Assembly (NCBI RefSeq): GCF_000745475.1
Contig: NZ_JQJJ01000015.1
Location: 124,001 to 188,000, forward strand
Source of the DNA: Allobosea sp. UNC402CLCol
GTDB lineage: Bacteria; Pseudomonadota; Alphaproteobacteria; Rhizobiales; Beijerinckiaceae
Length of the DNA: 64,000 bases
Direction: 5' to 3'
The notes under the pieces were generated by a model. That model did not search any database. It was not told where the DNA came from and was given only the letters and a program-made list of their open reading frames with translations. Numbering within the stretch: position 1 is the first letter of the stretch; each line of letters starts with the position of its first letter. Shown one piece after another: positions 40,553 through 49,734 of the stretch. The translations under genes were made by a program, and so were the position numbers.

Positions 40553-43500
40553 TTAGCCGCGCAGAACCGCGACCGGCAACTCGCCCAAAGCCTCGCCAAG
40601 GGTCGCGCCCTGGCGGTGGAACTTCCGCTCGTTGCCCCAGAGCACGTCTCGCCATGAACCTTCGAGCATCGGCAGCGTCGCGATCAATTGCGCACGATGA
40701 GCTTGTGCTTCGTCGAACCGTCCGCCACCGAGCCGCATCACGATGACGACCAAGCGCTGCGGCCCGTGGCGGCGCTCGAATGCCAGAACCGTGTTCTCCG
40801 CATGGCCCTCGATAACCAGGGGCCGGTACACTCCCTCAGCGTAAAGCCGGGGTACCTCGCGGCGGTCCGTCAATAGCGCTTGCACGATGCGCTGCTTCAC
40901 GCGACCGTCCCGCCAGGTCGCCATCAGGTCTCCGACGTCGCCGGACTCGGCGATCGCACTTTGCGCACCGGCGTAGTCGACCGGACGGCGATTGTCGGGG
41001 TCGACAAGCGACAGGTCCCAGAATTCGGTCCCTTGATAGAAATCGGGCACGCCCGGCAAAGTCAGCTTGAGGACAGTGCGGGCAAGGCTCTTCACCATTC
41101 CGCGCGATGCCATCTCCTGAGCCAGCGCGCGGAAACGTTGAAGAAACGGGCTGCCCGGCGCCAAGGCGGCGCCGATCAATTCTTTCGCAGCCGCCTCATA
41201 TTCGATTCGTGGATTGGTCCAGCTCGTATGTCGCTTCGCTTCGCGAAGTGCTTTCTCAGCCCATCCTTGCATTCTATCCCGGAATGCATCGAGTTCGTCC
41301 TGATCATCCTGATCGAGAAGCTCCATCGGCCATGCGGCGAGCAGCTGCTGAAGGATCAGGTGCCGATCATTCGGGTCGGGGCCGGCCGCTGAACCGCGTT
41401 TGCTGCTGATCGACTGCCAATCGTTGGCCGCCTGCGTCCACTCCGACGGCATCTCGCTGAGCGCCAGGAGGCGCGCGCGTGCATCCTCGCCACGCTTTGT
41501 GTCGTGTGTCGCGGTGGCGATCATCGCATTCGGCCATGACTTCTGGCGTTTGATGTTTGCGGCATGGAACGCTTCGGCAGAGAATCCAAAGGCGCTGGGC
41601 TCCCCGCCGACCTCGTTCAAGGCAAGCAGTGGCACACGCCGATAGAAAAGCGTGTCCTCGACGCTTTTGGCAGTCACCGGCCCTGTCAGCTGCTGGAAGC
41701 GACGTCTAAATCGACCGATGTGATCTGCGAGGAGACTATCCCCTTTGGCTTGACGATCGCCGAGGAGCGTCTCCGCGATGAAAGCGTGAACAGTATGGTC
41801 TGGCAGCGCACTACGGGCGACCGATGCCGCAACAGTCTCTTCGATCAACTCCCTATCGTCGGGCGAGGCTTCGATGCCGACATAGCTCCGATAAACCGGG
41901 AACTCGACGATGATCTCCGTAAGCGCCCGGCGCATGGCGTTGATCGTGTAGTCTCGCGTGCGCCTGTCGCACGCGGCGATCCGAGCGAGGTCGGAGGCGA
42001 CGACTTCGAGCTCGCTCGCAAAGCTGCCTTCCAATACTTCGCGCTTTGCCCCCCGCAGAGCGTCTCCATACGCCTGCTGCGGGCCGGCGGCTTGCGCGTA
42101 GGCCTCCTCTATGGCCGTGGCGGCGGACTGGTCGACCAGCGCACCATCGAGCAGATTCAGCACATCGTAGCCGGTTGTGCCGGACATCGGCCAACCCCGC
42201 AGCCTTTCGCCATGCCCAAGGATCTTCTCCGCGACGACATAGAAGCCCGGCCCCACTCGCGCCTGCAGGGCCCGTAGGTAGCCCTCGGGATCAGCCAGCC
42301 CATCAATGTGGTCGATGCGCAGCCCTTGAACGCGGCCCGCCGCGACGAGATCGAGGATCAGGCCGTGCGTCCTGTCGAAGACTGCAGGCTCTTCAACGCG
42401 AACGCCGGCCAACGTGTTGATGTCGAAAAAGCGTCGGTAGTTGATCTCGCTTGCTGCGACGCGCCAATAGGCCAATCGGTAGCTCTGCAGCTCCAGTAGC
42501 CGGTGCAGCGTGTCGAAGCTTTCCTCGATGCCGCAAGTGCCGTTGATGAGTTCCAGGGCTCGCGCGACCGCTTGGCCGAGGGCGTCCGATACGGTAAACG
42601 CCGCGGATAGCCGGCGTTTGAGAGCTTCGCACTCCTCAATCAGTGCCTCAGGGGCGATGGACCGTTCACTCTCGAAGAGAAATCTGAGACGCGCCGAGAT
42701 CGCCAGCACCTCGCGGAAAGATGGTTCCGACACATCGACCGCCATAAGGATGCGATCCAGTACGATCGGGTAGGTGAGCGGGTTGACGGGAAAACGATGC
42801 TCGAAATGGCGTATGCTGAAGCCGCCCTGCTCGGCATCGAACGTCAGCCCGAGTTCGCCTTCCTCCAAGGCTTCGCCATATCGTTTCGCGAGGAACGGCA
42901 GGATCAGCTTTCCGTCCGCTCCCAGCCTGTCCCAGTCGATGTCGAAGGCGATCGCGTGCGGGGAGAGCCGGCCCCACTCGATCACCGACAGCCACCACGC
43001 GTTGTCCTCGCCGCCGATCCCCATGTGGTTGGGAACGATATCGAGCAGCAGACCGAGGCCATGCCTCTTCAGCGCGTCGGAGAAGCGCAGAAAGCCGTCC
43101 ATGCCGCCGAGTTCTGGGTTGATCTCGGCGTGGTCGACGATGTCGTAGCCATGTGTCGAGCCAGGCCGGGCCTTCTGGATCGGGGACGCATAGACATGGC
43201 TGATCCCCAGCCGATCCAGATAGGGCAGGATCGGTATCGCGTCGTCGAACGTGAATCCGGCATGGAACTGCAGGCGATATGTGGCCCGCGGGGGCGGCGC
43301 CGCCAGCGCCATTCCGCCATGTCGCCGGCCGGTCCGGCCTTCGTCGGCAAGGTCGCGGAACAGCCCGATCCCCATCCCCGCTTTCCGGGCCGCATGTTGG
43401 GCGTCGCCAAGCTGGCGGCCCGCCTGCCATTGCAGCCAGGCGTGGAAATCGATCCTGTCGCGATGCGATGTCGTAAACTGGTCGACGGCTTCGCTCTCCG

Positions 43501-44512
43501 CGTCGCGGAAGGCGTCGGGCCATTCGCCGACCGAGGACGCCCCAGCAGCGGCGAAATGCTCCGACAGCGCCTCGAAGGTCGCGTGCATCACCAGGTCTTT
43601 TCCGGCAGCGGCCTGGAACTCTGCGAAATCGCGATCCCCGGCTCGCCAAACGGATTCCAGAAGCGGCAGCTTGGCCCGCCAGCTGCCCGCACAGTCAACG
43701 AGCACGGCGTCGCGCAACGTGGCAATTGAGGCCTGCGCCTCAGCCTCCCCCCACAGCGCCGGCGCCCCACTTTCGGCAACCTTGGGGATTCGGCTCGGTT
43801 CCAGCAGTTGTGCGTCGAGGAAGCGTCGCGAGGACGGGGAGTAAGGAGAGATTTTCGTGAGCTCCGCAGTGAATAACGCATGGACCGGATTCAACCCCAG
43901 AAAATCGGCGCCCAGTTCTGCCGCACCCTCCGCCAGGTCGGAGAGGTCGCCGTAGCCGCCAATCCCGAAATTGTCCGGCGAGCGGAGCGAATAGACCTGC
44001 GCCGTCACGCCCCATCGCTTGGCCCCGCCGGTCACCGATGTGGGCTCATAGCATCGCGGCGGCGCCGGCGCGCTGATGAGCAGGCTCTCGCATGCGGTGG
44101 CACCCGAAGCGACACGCAATTGCCAGTAGCCGGTCGGCAGCGCCGGCAGGACCAGATGCCGCCCGGAGCGATCCGACTGGATGCGTCCCCTGCCCGCACG
44201 AGCGCCGCCGGTCTCGTCGGTCAGCACGGAATCGATCGTATCCGGCACCTCCTGGCCAAACCACGGCACCCGCGCGGTTAGGCCTGTGCTCACGACGCAA
44301 AACGGCGACAAGGGTGATGCCCGCCGCCGCTCGAAGCAGGCTAAGGCTTCGCGCGCTCGCGCTTCCGTATCGACTTCGATGCCGAGTCCACGCAGCACCG
44401 CCCGGCGCGCCTGTAGCGGGGTCTCGACACGGGCGCCCGCGGCGTCGATGTAGGATGTTGCGATTCCGGCCAGATCAGCCAGTTTTGCAAGTCTCGCATC
44501 GTGCGAACTCAT
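40553..44512 (-). CDS. treY: Maltooligosyl trehalose synthase with an N-terminal partial MalQ domain
   Basis: 1319 residues in two parts. Residues 1 to about 395 match the N-terminal half of 4-alpha-glucanotransferase (GH77): RWGVTAQVYSLRSPDNFGIG, LNPVHALFTAELTKISPYSP, MGIGLFRDLADEG. The GH77 half with the catalytic Asp/Glu/Asp is absent. From about 408 a complete TreY (GH13) follows: ATYRLQFHAGFTFDDAIPIL, GLRIDHIDGLADPEGYLRAL (nucleophile Asp), FYVVAEKILGHGERLRGW (acid/base Glu) and MIATATHDTKRGEDARARLL (Asp). TreY converts the reducing end of maltooligosaccharides to a trehalose linkage. Its ATG overlaps the treZ stop by four bases. Confidence 0.92.
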   Translation of the reverse strand: MSSHDARLAKLADLAGIATSYIDAAGARVETPLQARRAVLRGLGIEVDTEARAREALACFERRRASPLSPFCVVSTGLTARVPWFGQEVPDTIDSVLTDETGGARAGRGRIQSDRSGRHLVLPALPTGYWQLRVASGATACESLLISAPAPPRCYEPTSVTGGAKRWGVTAQVYSLRSPDNFGIGGYGDLSDLAEGAAELGADFLGLNPVHALFTAELTKISPYSPSSRRFLDAQLLEPSRIPKVAESGAPALWGEAEAQASIATLRDAVLVDCAGSWRAKLPLLESVWRAGDRDFAEFQAAAGKDLVMHATFEALSEHFAAAGASSVGEWPDAFRDAESEAVDQFTTSHRDRIDFHAWLQWQAGRQLGDAQHAARKAGMGIGLFRDLADEGRTGRRHGGMALAAPPPRATYRLQFHAGFTFDDAIPILPYLDRLGISHVYASPIQKARPGSTHGYDIVDHAEINPELGGMDGFLRFSDALKRHGLGLLLDIVPNHMGIGGEDNAWWLSVIEWGRLSPHAIAFDIDWDRLGADGKLILPFLAKRYGEALEEGELGLTFDAEQGGFSIRHFEHRFPVNPLTYPIVLDRILMAVDVSEPSFREVLAISARLRFLFESERSIAPEALIEECEALKRRLSAAFTVSDALGQAVARALELINGTCGIEESFDTLHRLLELQSYRLAYWRVAASEINYRRFFDINTLAGVRVEEPAVFDRTHGLILDLVAAGRVQGLRIDHIDGLADPEGYLRALQARVGPGFYVVAEKILGHGERLRGWPMSGTTGYDVLNLLDGALVDQSAATAIEEAYAQAAGPQQAYGDALRGAKREVLEGSFASELEVVASDLARIAACDRRTRDYTINAMRRALTEIIVEFPVYRSYVGIEASPDDRELIEETVAASVARSALPDHTVHAFIAETLLGDRQAKGDSLLADHIGRFRRRFQQLTGPVTAKSVEDTLFYRRVPLLALNEVGGEPSAFGFSAEAFHAANIKRQKSWPNAMIATATHDTKRGEDARARLLALSEMPSEWTQAANDWQSISSKRGSAAGPDPNDRHLILQQLLAAWPMELLDQDDQDELDAFRDRMQGWAEKALREAKRHTSWTNPRIEYEAAAKELIGAALAPGSPFLQRFRALAQEMASRGMVKSLARTVLKLTLPGVPDFYQGTEFWDLSLVDPDNRRPVDYAGAQSAIAESGDVGDLMATWRDGRVKQRIVQALLTDRREVPRLYAEGVYRPLVIEGHAENTVLAFERRHGPQRLVVIVMRLGGGRFDEAQAHRAQLIATLPMLEGSWRDVLWGNERKFHRQGATLGEALGELPVAVLRG

Positions 44513-46311
44513 AGCACCCTCGCCAGCATCACCCCAGTCCAGGGCGGCAGTCCGATAGCCGCCGCATGGTGCGCGTTTTCGCCCGGCCAGATCGGATGCT
44601 CGCCCTGCGCAACGTCGTATGCGAAGGAATCGCTCCCGAAATTGGCGATGAACCGCAGACTGCCGCCAGCAAAATGCCAGGTCACCTCAAGCACGTCCGG
44701 TGTAGGTCTTGACCATCGCGCACCTTCGAAAGCGCTCTTGGTCAACGGCACGACCACCTCGCGGCGGATGCGCAGAAGGTCGCGCGTCCGGGCTAGCGCT
44801 TCGCTATGGGGCCTGCGGCTGGCCTCGCTCCAGTCGAGCGAGGAGACCTGCAGGGTATCGGATGCCGTTGGGTCAGGAATGCGCTCCTGTGCCGTCTCGT
44901 CCTTGAAGCGCCCGAAGCTTCCGAACTCACGCCGGCGCCCCTCTCGGACGGCCTTGGAAAGTTCCTCGTCCGGAAAATCCACAAAGTACTGGAAAGGAGC
45001 GCTCGCGCCCCACTCCTCGCCCATGAAGAGGAGCGGGATCTGCGGGCTAAGCAGCAAACAGGCGCGTGCCAACGCCAGCCTGTTCGGATCGGCAAGATGG
45101 CCAAGCCGCTCTCCGAAGGCCCGGTTGCCGATCTGGTCATGGTTCTGGAGAAACGCGACAAAGGCCGACGGAGGGAGGTGGGCGGAGGGCTCGCCGCGCG
45201 GCTTGCCCTCATGGACCGACATCTCGCCCTGATAGGCGAAGCCTTCCGCGAGGCAGCGTCCAAGGTGAGCGATCGGATCGGCGTAATCGGCGTAATATCC
45301 ATCATACTCGCCGGTCAGCAGGCGATGCCAAGCGTGGTGCAGGTCGTCGGCCCACTGCGCGGTGTGCAGGCTAGGTACCCCCCTGGCGCGGCCGAGCCAT
45401 CTGGCCCCGTTATCGGCATTCTCCAGGATGAGATGGACCTGCCGTTGGCCTGAGGCCGACCTTATCCTCTCCGCGAGTTCGGCGATAAAATGCTTGCTGC
45501 TGTCATCCGCGATGGCATGCACGGCGTCGAAGCGGAGGCCATCGAAATGGTACTCCTCCAGCCAGTAGAGCGCGTTGTGGACGAAGAAATCGCGGACGGT
45601 CTCTGCGCCGAGGCCGTCATAGTTGATGCCGGCGCCCCACAGCGTCTGGTGCCTGTCCGTAAAGAATGCGCCAGCGTAGGCCGGCAGGTAGTTTCCGGAC
45701 GGTCCGAAGTGGTTGTAGACGACATCGAGGATCATCATGAGTCCAAGGCCATGGGCCCGGTCCACCAGCGCCTTGAGATCGTCCGGCGTTCCGTAGGCGT
45801 GATCCGGCGCGAAATGGAGCACGCCGTCGTAACCCCAGTTCCGCTTGCCCGGGAAATCCGCGAGCGGCATCAGCTCGATCGCGGTGAATCCAAGATCGCG
45901 CAACAGTTCAAGCTTTTCGGCAAACGCGGCGAAGGTTCCTTCGGGCGTAACGCTGCCCATGTGAGCTTCGTAGATCACCGCCTCTTCCCAGGGGCGCCCC
46001 TTCCAATCGCCGTCCGCCCAGCCGTAGGCCTCCGGATCGACAACCAGGCTCGGTCCCTCGACATCTTCGGGCTGGAACCGCGATGCCGGGTCGGGCACGA
46101 GCAGATCCTCCCGCACGCGAAATCGATATCGCTGGCCTGCCGCGGCTCCTTGGAGGACGTGCCGGTGCCAACCTCCTTCGGCTTCCTCCATGTCGAACTC
46201 GCCCTGCGGCGTCCAGAGGCGCACCTTGGGAGCGGACGGCGCCCAAAGGCGGAATTCTACTCCGTTCCGCAGAACGCGGGGGCCGAAAGGCATTTCGTGA
46301 GATCGTCGCAT
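44509..46311 (-). CDS. treZ: Malto-oligosyltrehalose trehalohydrolase
   Basis: GH13 enzyme that releases trehalose from the product of TreY. 600 residues: an N-terminal carbohydrate-binding E-set domain (GVEFRLWAPSAPKVRLWTPQ), then the barrel with GFTAIELMPLADFPGKRNWG, ILDVVYNHFGPSGNYL, the nucleophile in YHFDGLRFDAVHAIADDS, the acid/base glutamate in VHLILENADNGARWLG, and AFVAFLQNHDQIGNRAFGER. All catalytic residues are present. The treZ-treY operon makes trehalose, an osmoprotectant, from glycogen or maltodextrin. No debranching enzyme is in view. Confidence 0.96.
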   Translation of the reverse strand: MRRSHEMPFGPRVLRNGVEFRLWAPSAPKVRLWTPQGEFDMEEAEGGWHRHVLQGAAAGQRYRFRVREDLLVPDPASRFQPEDVEGPSLVVDPEAYGWADGDWKGRPWEEAVIYEAHMGSVTPEGTFAAFAEKLELLRDLGFTAIELMPLADFPGKRNWGYDGVLHFAPDHAYGTPDDLKALVDRAHGLGLMMILDVVYNHFGPSGNYLPAYAGAFFTDRHQTLWGAGINYDGLGAETVRDFFVHNALYWLEEYHFDGLRFDAVHAIADDSSKHFIAELAERIRSASGQRQVHLILENADNGARWLGRARGVPSLHTAQWADDLHHAWHRLLTGEYDGYYADYADPIAHLGRCLAEGFAYQGEMSVHEGKPRGEPSAHLPPSAFVAFLQNHDQIGNRAFGERLGHLADPNRLALARACLLLSPQIPLLFMGEEWGASAPFQYFVDFPDEELSKAVREGRRREFGSFGRFKDETAQERIPDPTASDTLQVSSLDWSEASRRPHSEALARTRDLLRIRREVVVPLTKSAFEGARWSRPTPDVLEVTWHFAGGSLRFIANFGSDSFAYDVAQGEHPIWPGENAHHAAAIGLPPWTGVMLARVL

Positions 46312-46515
46312 GTCGTGTCCCAGGTCGCAGGCGACCGGTCAACGATTTCGGCAGCCAATGAGTTTCCATGGCTTTCCGAAATGCCGTGACCGTACAATTG
46401 GGACCTTCAGGAAGCGACATGGTTGGCCGAGGGCTCAGGTCAGTCACCGGCCCGGAAACAGTTGTGACACCATCATGAGCAGGCGAGCCGCGGCTTTTGT
46501 CGTGAGTTGGGCGGA

Positions 46516-46719
46516 TCAGACCGTTCCGGAAATCGAACTGGCATTCACCGCGGTGAGCGCATCGGATTTGGCGCGAAGGTGCAATACCGTGCGGCCTTCG
46601 CCATGGGGCGCGGCTACACTTAGGAAAAGGCCGGGACGTTCAATGAGCGAAACGGCATCCCGGTTACGGACGTAGAAACTTGGATCGGTGCGAACCTGAC
46701 ATAGCTCGAGAAACGCCAT
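46516..46719 (-). CDS. Small hypothetical protein (67 residues)
   Basis: From the ATG at 46719: MAFLELCQVRTDPSFYVRNR, DAVSLIERPGLFLSVAAPHG, then TVLHLRAKSDALTAVNASSI. The alternating pattern (position-specific V-x-L...V-x-A-x-x-A) resembles small beta-rich proteins of the F-I-x-L-T type, but no family can be named. It lies in the 530-base gap between treZ and the hydantoin operon; the rest of that gap shows nothing. Confidence 0.4.
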   Translation of the reverse strand: MAFLELCQVRTDPSFYVRNRDAVSLIERPGLFLSVAAPHGEGRTVLHLRAKSDALTAVNASSISGTV

Positions 46720-46837
46720 GTCGGCTGAGGTTGATTCCGGTCCTGACGCCGCTGAGCAGCGAAGGTCCGCTTTCTGGCGGAGATCCAAGTTCCGCTTCTG
46801 GCGCGTTTCTCGCTTCGCAGCCTATTTGACGCGCCGC

Positions 46838-47995
46838 TTAATCAGCGCGGCCCCGCGCCTCGACCGGCCATTGCGCCACGAGATCGGCGCCGCGCACGAC
46901 ATGCAGGATGTCGTGCAGGTTGATCGTCGGATCGCAATGCGGGACCGTGCATTCGACCACCGTACCAATCGGCAACGCAGATTGTCCTTCCGACGGAAGG
47001 ACGCGGCCGAATTCGTCGCCGCACCATTCGATCCGCCCAACCAGCTCGCCAATCCGGAAGACACGGGGCGGCGGGCCGTCGAGCGCAAAGCTCTTGCTGC
47101 CGCCATCGGTGATGGCGAAGCCGAGCGAGCTGTGCCCGATCACGGTGACGGCGATGCGCAGCGCCGGCTTGAATTCCGGCCCGCCCCGGCCATGCATGTC
47201 GACGCTGTCATAGGCCTCGTCCATGAAGACGTAGGAGCCGGCCTGGATCTCGGTTAGCAACCGGTCCTCGCCGTCGAGGAGATGGCTGCCGGTGCCGCCG
47301 CCCGAGACGATCTCCGGCGCGAAGCCGGCCACGCGTAACGCCTCGATCATGGCGGCGAGCAGCCGGCCAATCTCCTGGTTGGCGATGCGGCGCGCGGCGA
47401 AGTCGTCGATATGCTGGACGCGGCCCTGATAGGCCTGGACGCCGCGATAGCGCAACCCGTCCAGCCCGGAAACGAGCCTCGCCAGCTCGACCGCCTCGGC
47501 CGGCGTCGCGACGCCGCTGCGCCTCAGCCCGACATCGAGATCGACCAGCACGTCGAAGGCCGCGCCGTGTCGCTGCGCCGCCTGCGCATAGGCGGTGGTG
47601 AGATCAGCCCGGTCGACCACGACGCCGATGCGCCCGCCCGCCGCCGCGGCGCGCGCCAGTGCGTCGATCTTCGCCGGACTGGCGATCGGCGCGCTGAGCA
47701 GGAGATCGCGCACTCCGCCCTCGAACAGCGCCAGCAATTCGCCCGGCTTGGCGCAGCAATTGCCGAGCGCCCCCGCTGCCATCTGCCGGTGGGTGATCTC
47801 GGCGCATTTATGCGATTTGGCATGCGGCCTGAGGCTTAGCCCGGTCTTGCGGCAGGTTTCCGCCATCAGCGCGATATTGTGCTCGAACAGATCGAGATCG
47901 AGCACGGCTGCCGGCGTCTCCAGCCGCGCCCGGCTGCCCGGCTCGCCGACGAGCTTTGCGTTAAGGGCCGCCGAACCGGACATGACCTTGCTCAT
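46838..47995 (-). CDS. D-threonine aldolase / D-serine dehydratase-like (DSD1 family) PLP enzyme
   Basis: A fold-type III PLP enzyme of 385 residues. The Schiff-base lysine lies in LSLRPHAKSHKCAEITHRQM. The phosphate-binding region is EIVSGGGTGSHLLDG. The C-terminal metal site is in VVECTVPHCDPTINLHDILH (His and Asp/Cys ligands for the divalent cation), typical of D-threonine aldolase, D-3-hydroxyaspartate dehydratase and DSD1. Such enzymes cleave or deaminate D-beta-hydroxy amino acids. It is the last gene of the operon and its ATG overlaps the hyuB stop by four bases, which suggests the hydantoinase product is a D-amino acid. Confidence 0.88.
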   Translation of the reverse strand: MSKVMSGSAALNAKLVGEPGSRARLETPAAVLDLDLFEHNIALMAETCRKTGLSLRPHAKSHKCAEITHRQMAAGALGNCCAKPGELLALFEGGVRDLLLSAPIASPAKIDALARAAAAGGRIGVVVDRADLTTAYAQAAQRHGAAFDVLVDLDVGLRRSGVATPAEAVELARLVSGLDGLRYRGVQAYQGRVQHIDDFAARRIANQEIGRLLAAMIEALRVAGFAPEIVSGGGTGSHLLDGEDRLLTEIQAGSYVFMDEAYDSVDMHGRGGPEFKPALRIAVTVIGHSSLGFAITDGGSKSFALDGPPPRVFRIGELVGRIEWCGDEFGRVLPSEGQSALPIGTVVECTVPHCDPTINLHDILHVVRGADLVAQWPVEARGRAD

Positions 47996-49734
47996 GTCCT
48001 TGCCTCCGCAAGCTCGGCCCGCCGACGCATGGTGGCTGCCTGATCGATCGTTGCGCCATCGGCAGCGAAGACCACGCCGTAATCGCGGGATGCGCCTGCC
48101 GCCGTGACCTTGCCTTCGCGCAGATCATCCTCGATGCGGATGGGATCGCGTTGCAGCGCATCGCCATAGCCGCCACCGCCGGCGCCGATCAGGCGAAAGA
48201 CATCGCCGGCACGGGCGTTGAAGCTCTCCATAGGCATGGTCGGCAGGCCCTGCTCCGTGCCGTCGGCGCGGAGCAGGATGTGAGCGGAAGGCGCTCCAGG
48301 GCTGCCGCCCTCCAAGCCAAAGGGCGGGTGGTCGCGCCGGTCGCCGCGCAGCACGAAGGCGACCGGCGCGAGGAAGCGGAACTCGCGGATGAGCGAGAGC
48401 CCGCCACGGTACTGGCCCGGCCCGCCGGTGTCGGGCACCAGGCCGTAGCGCAGCACCTCGACCGGCATGTCGGCCTCGATCATCTCGACCGGCTGGTTGG
48501 AGAGATTGGCGGCAGGATTGGAGATGCCCTCGATACCGTCCTTGCCGGCCCGCGCCCCCCAGGTGCCGACCACCATCTCGTTGAGCACGAAGGGCCGGCC
48601 TTCATGCGTGCCGCCGGCCGCGAGGAGATACGGCCCCCCCTCGGAGCCGCCCATGGCCCGCTCCGGCACGATCTGGGCGAGCGCCTGCATGATCGCATCG
48701 AAGACGCGATAGCCGACGACGCCGCGCGCCCCGCAGGCAGCCGGATAACGCGGATTGACGAGGCAGCCCTCCGGCGCCCTGACCGTGATCGGCCGCAGAT
48801 ATCCCTCGCAATTCGGAATGTCCTGCTGCGACAGGCAGCGTATCGCGCAGAAGGAAGCCGATTCCGGCAGCGAGATCGGGCAGTTGATCGATGCCGCGAC
48901 CTGATCGGCCGTGCCGGCGAAATCGATGTCGATCGTATCGTCGGCGACGGTGACGGTCGCAACGATCGGCAGCGGCTGTGGGTTCTCGCCGACGCCGTCG
49001 ATATAGTCCGTGGCGCGATAGACACCGTTCGGCAGAGCGCGGATCACGTCGCGCATCATCGCCTCGGCATGGTCATGCAGCGCGTCGATATATGCGTCGA
49101 GCTCCTGCGCGCCGTAGCGGCCGATCAGGGTCTTCATGCCCTCCTCCGCGACATTGCAGGCGGCGATCTGGGCGCGGATATCGCCGAGCACCTCGACCGG
49201 CGAGCGTGTGTTCGCCTCGAGGATGCGGAAGACGGCCTCGACCGGCTCGCCGGCCTCGTAGAGCTTGAGCAGCGGCAGACGCAGGCCTTCCTGCTGGATC
49301 TCGGTCGCGTAGATCGCGACGCTGCCCGGCACGATGCCCCCGAGATCGGTGTGATGCGCCACCGTCGCGGCGAAGCCTGAGAGCCGGCCGTCTACAAAGA
49401 TCGTCTTCAGGATGTAGATATCCGGCAAATGCTGACCGCCGGAGCCATAGGGGTCGTTGGCGATCAGCACGTCGCCGGGCTTCAGCGTCTCGCCATAGCG
49501 CTCTTTGACGAATCCCATGATCCGCGGGAAGGAGCAGAGCTGGATCGGCAGAGTCAGCCCCTGCGCGATCACCCGGCCCTTCGCGTCGCAGAGTGCGGTC
49601 GAATAATCCATGATGTCGCGGACAACAGGAGAATAGGCGCTCCGCATGACGATCAGCGCCATCTCATCCGCGGTCGAGGCTAGCGCATTGCGGATCACCT
49701 CCAGGGTGATCGGGTCGATTGCCTGCGCGCTCAT
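47992..49734 (-). CDS. hyuB: Hydantoinase B/oxoprolinase beta-subunit family protein
   Basis: 580 residues, full length for HyuB. It begins IDPITLEVIRNALASTADEM, ALIVMRSAYSPVVRDIMDYS, ALCDAKGRVIAQGLTLPIQL and has the family landmarks LIANDPYGSGGQHLPDIYIL, AATVAHHTDLGGIVPGS and GPGQYRGGLSLIREFRFL. With HyuA it forms an ATP-dependent amidohydrolase for cyclic amides (N-methylhydantoin, 5-oxoproline, acetophenone carboxylase relatives). Four-base overlaps with both neighbouring genes indicate translational coupling. Confidence 0.95.
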   Translation of the reverse strand: MSAQAIDPITLEVIRNALASTADEMALIVMRSAYSPVVRDIMDYSTALCDAKGRVIAQGLTLPIQLCSFPRIMGFVKERYGETLKPGDVLIANDPYGSGGQHLPDIYILKTIFVDGRLSGFAATVAHHTDLGGIVPGSVAIYATEIQQEGLRLPLLKLYEAGEPVEAVFRILEANTRSPVEVLGDIRAQIAACNVAEEGMKTLIGRYGAQELDAYIDALHDHAEAMMRDVIRALPNGVYRATDYIDGVGENPQPLPIVATVTVADDTIDIDFAGTADQVAASINCPISLPESASFCAIRCLSQQDIPNCEGYLRPITVRAPEGCLVNPRYPAACGARGVVGYRVFDAIMQALAQIVPERAMGGSEGGPYLLAAGGTHEGRPFVLNEMVVGTWGARAGKDGIEGISNPAANLSNQPVEMIEADMPVEVLRYGLVPDTGGPGQYRGGLSLIREFRFLAPVAFVLRGDRRDHPPFGLEGGSPGAPSAHILLRADGTEQGLPTMPMESFNARAGDVFRLIGAGGGGYGDALQRDPIRIEDDLREGKVTAAGASRDYGVVFAADGATIDQAATMRRRAELAEART

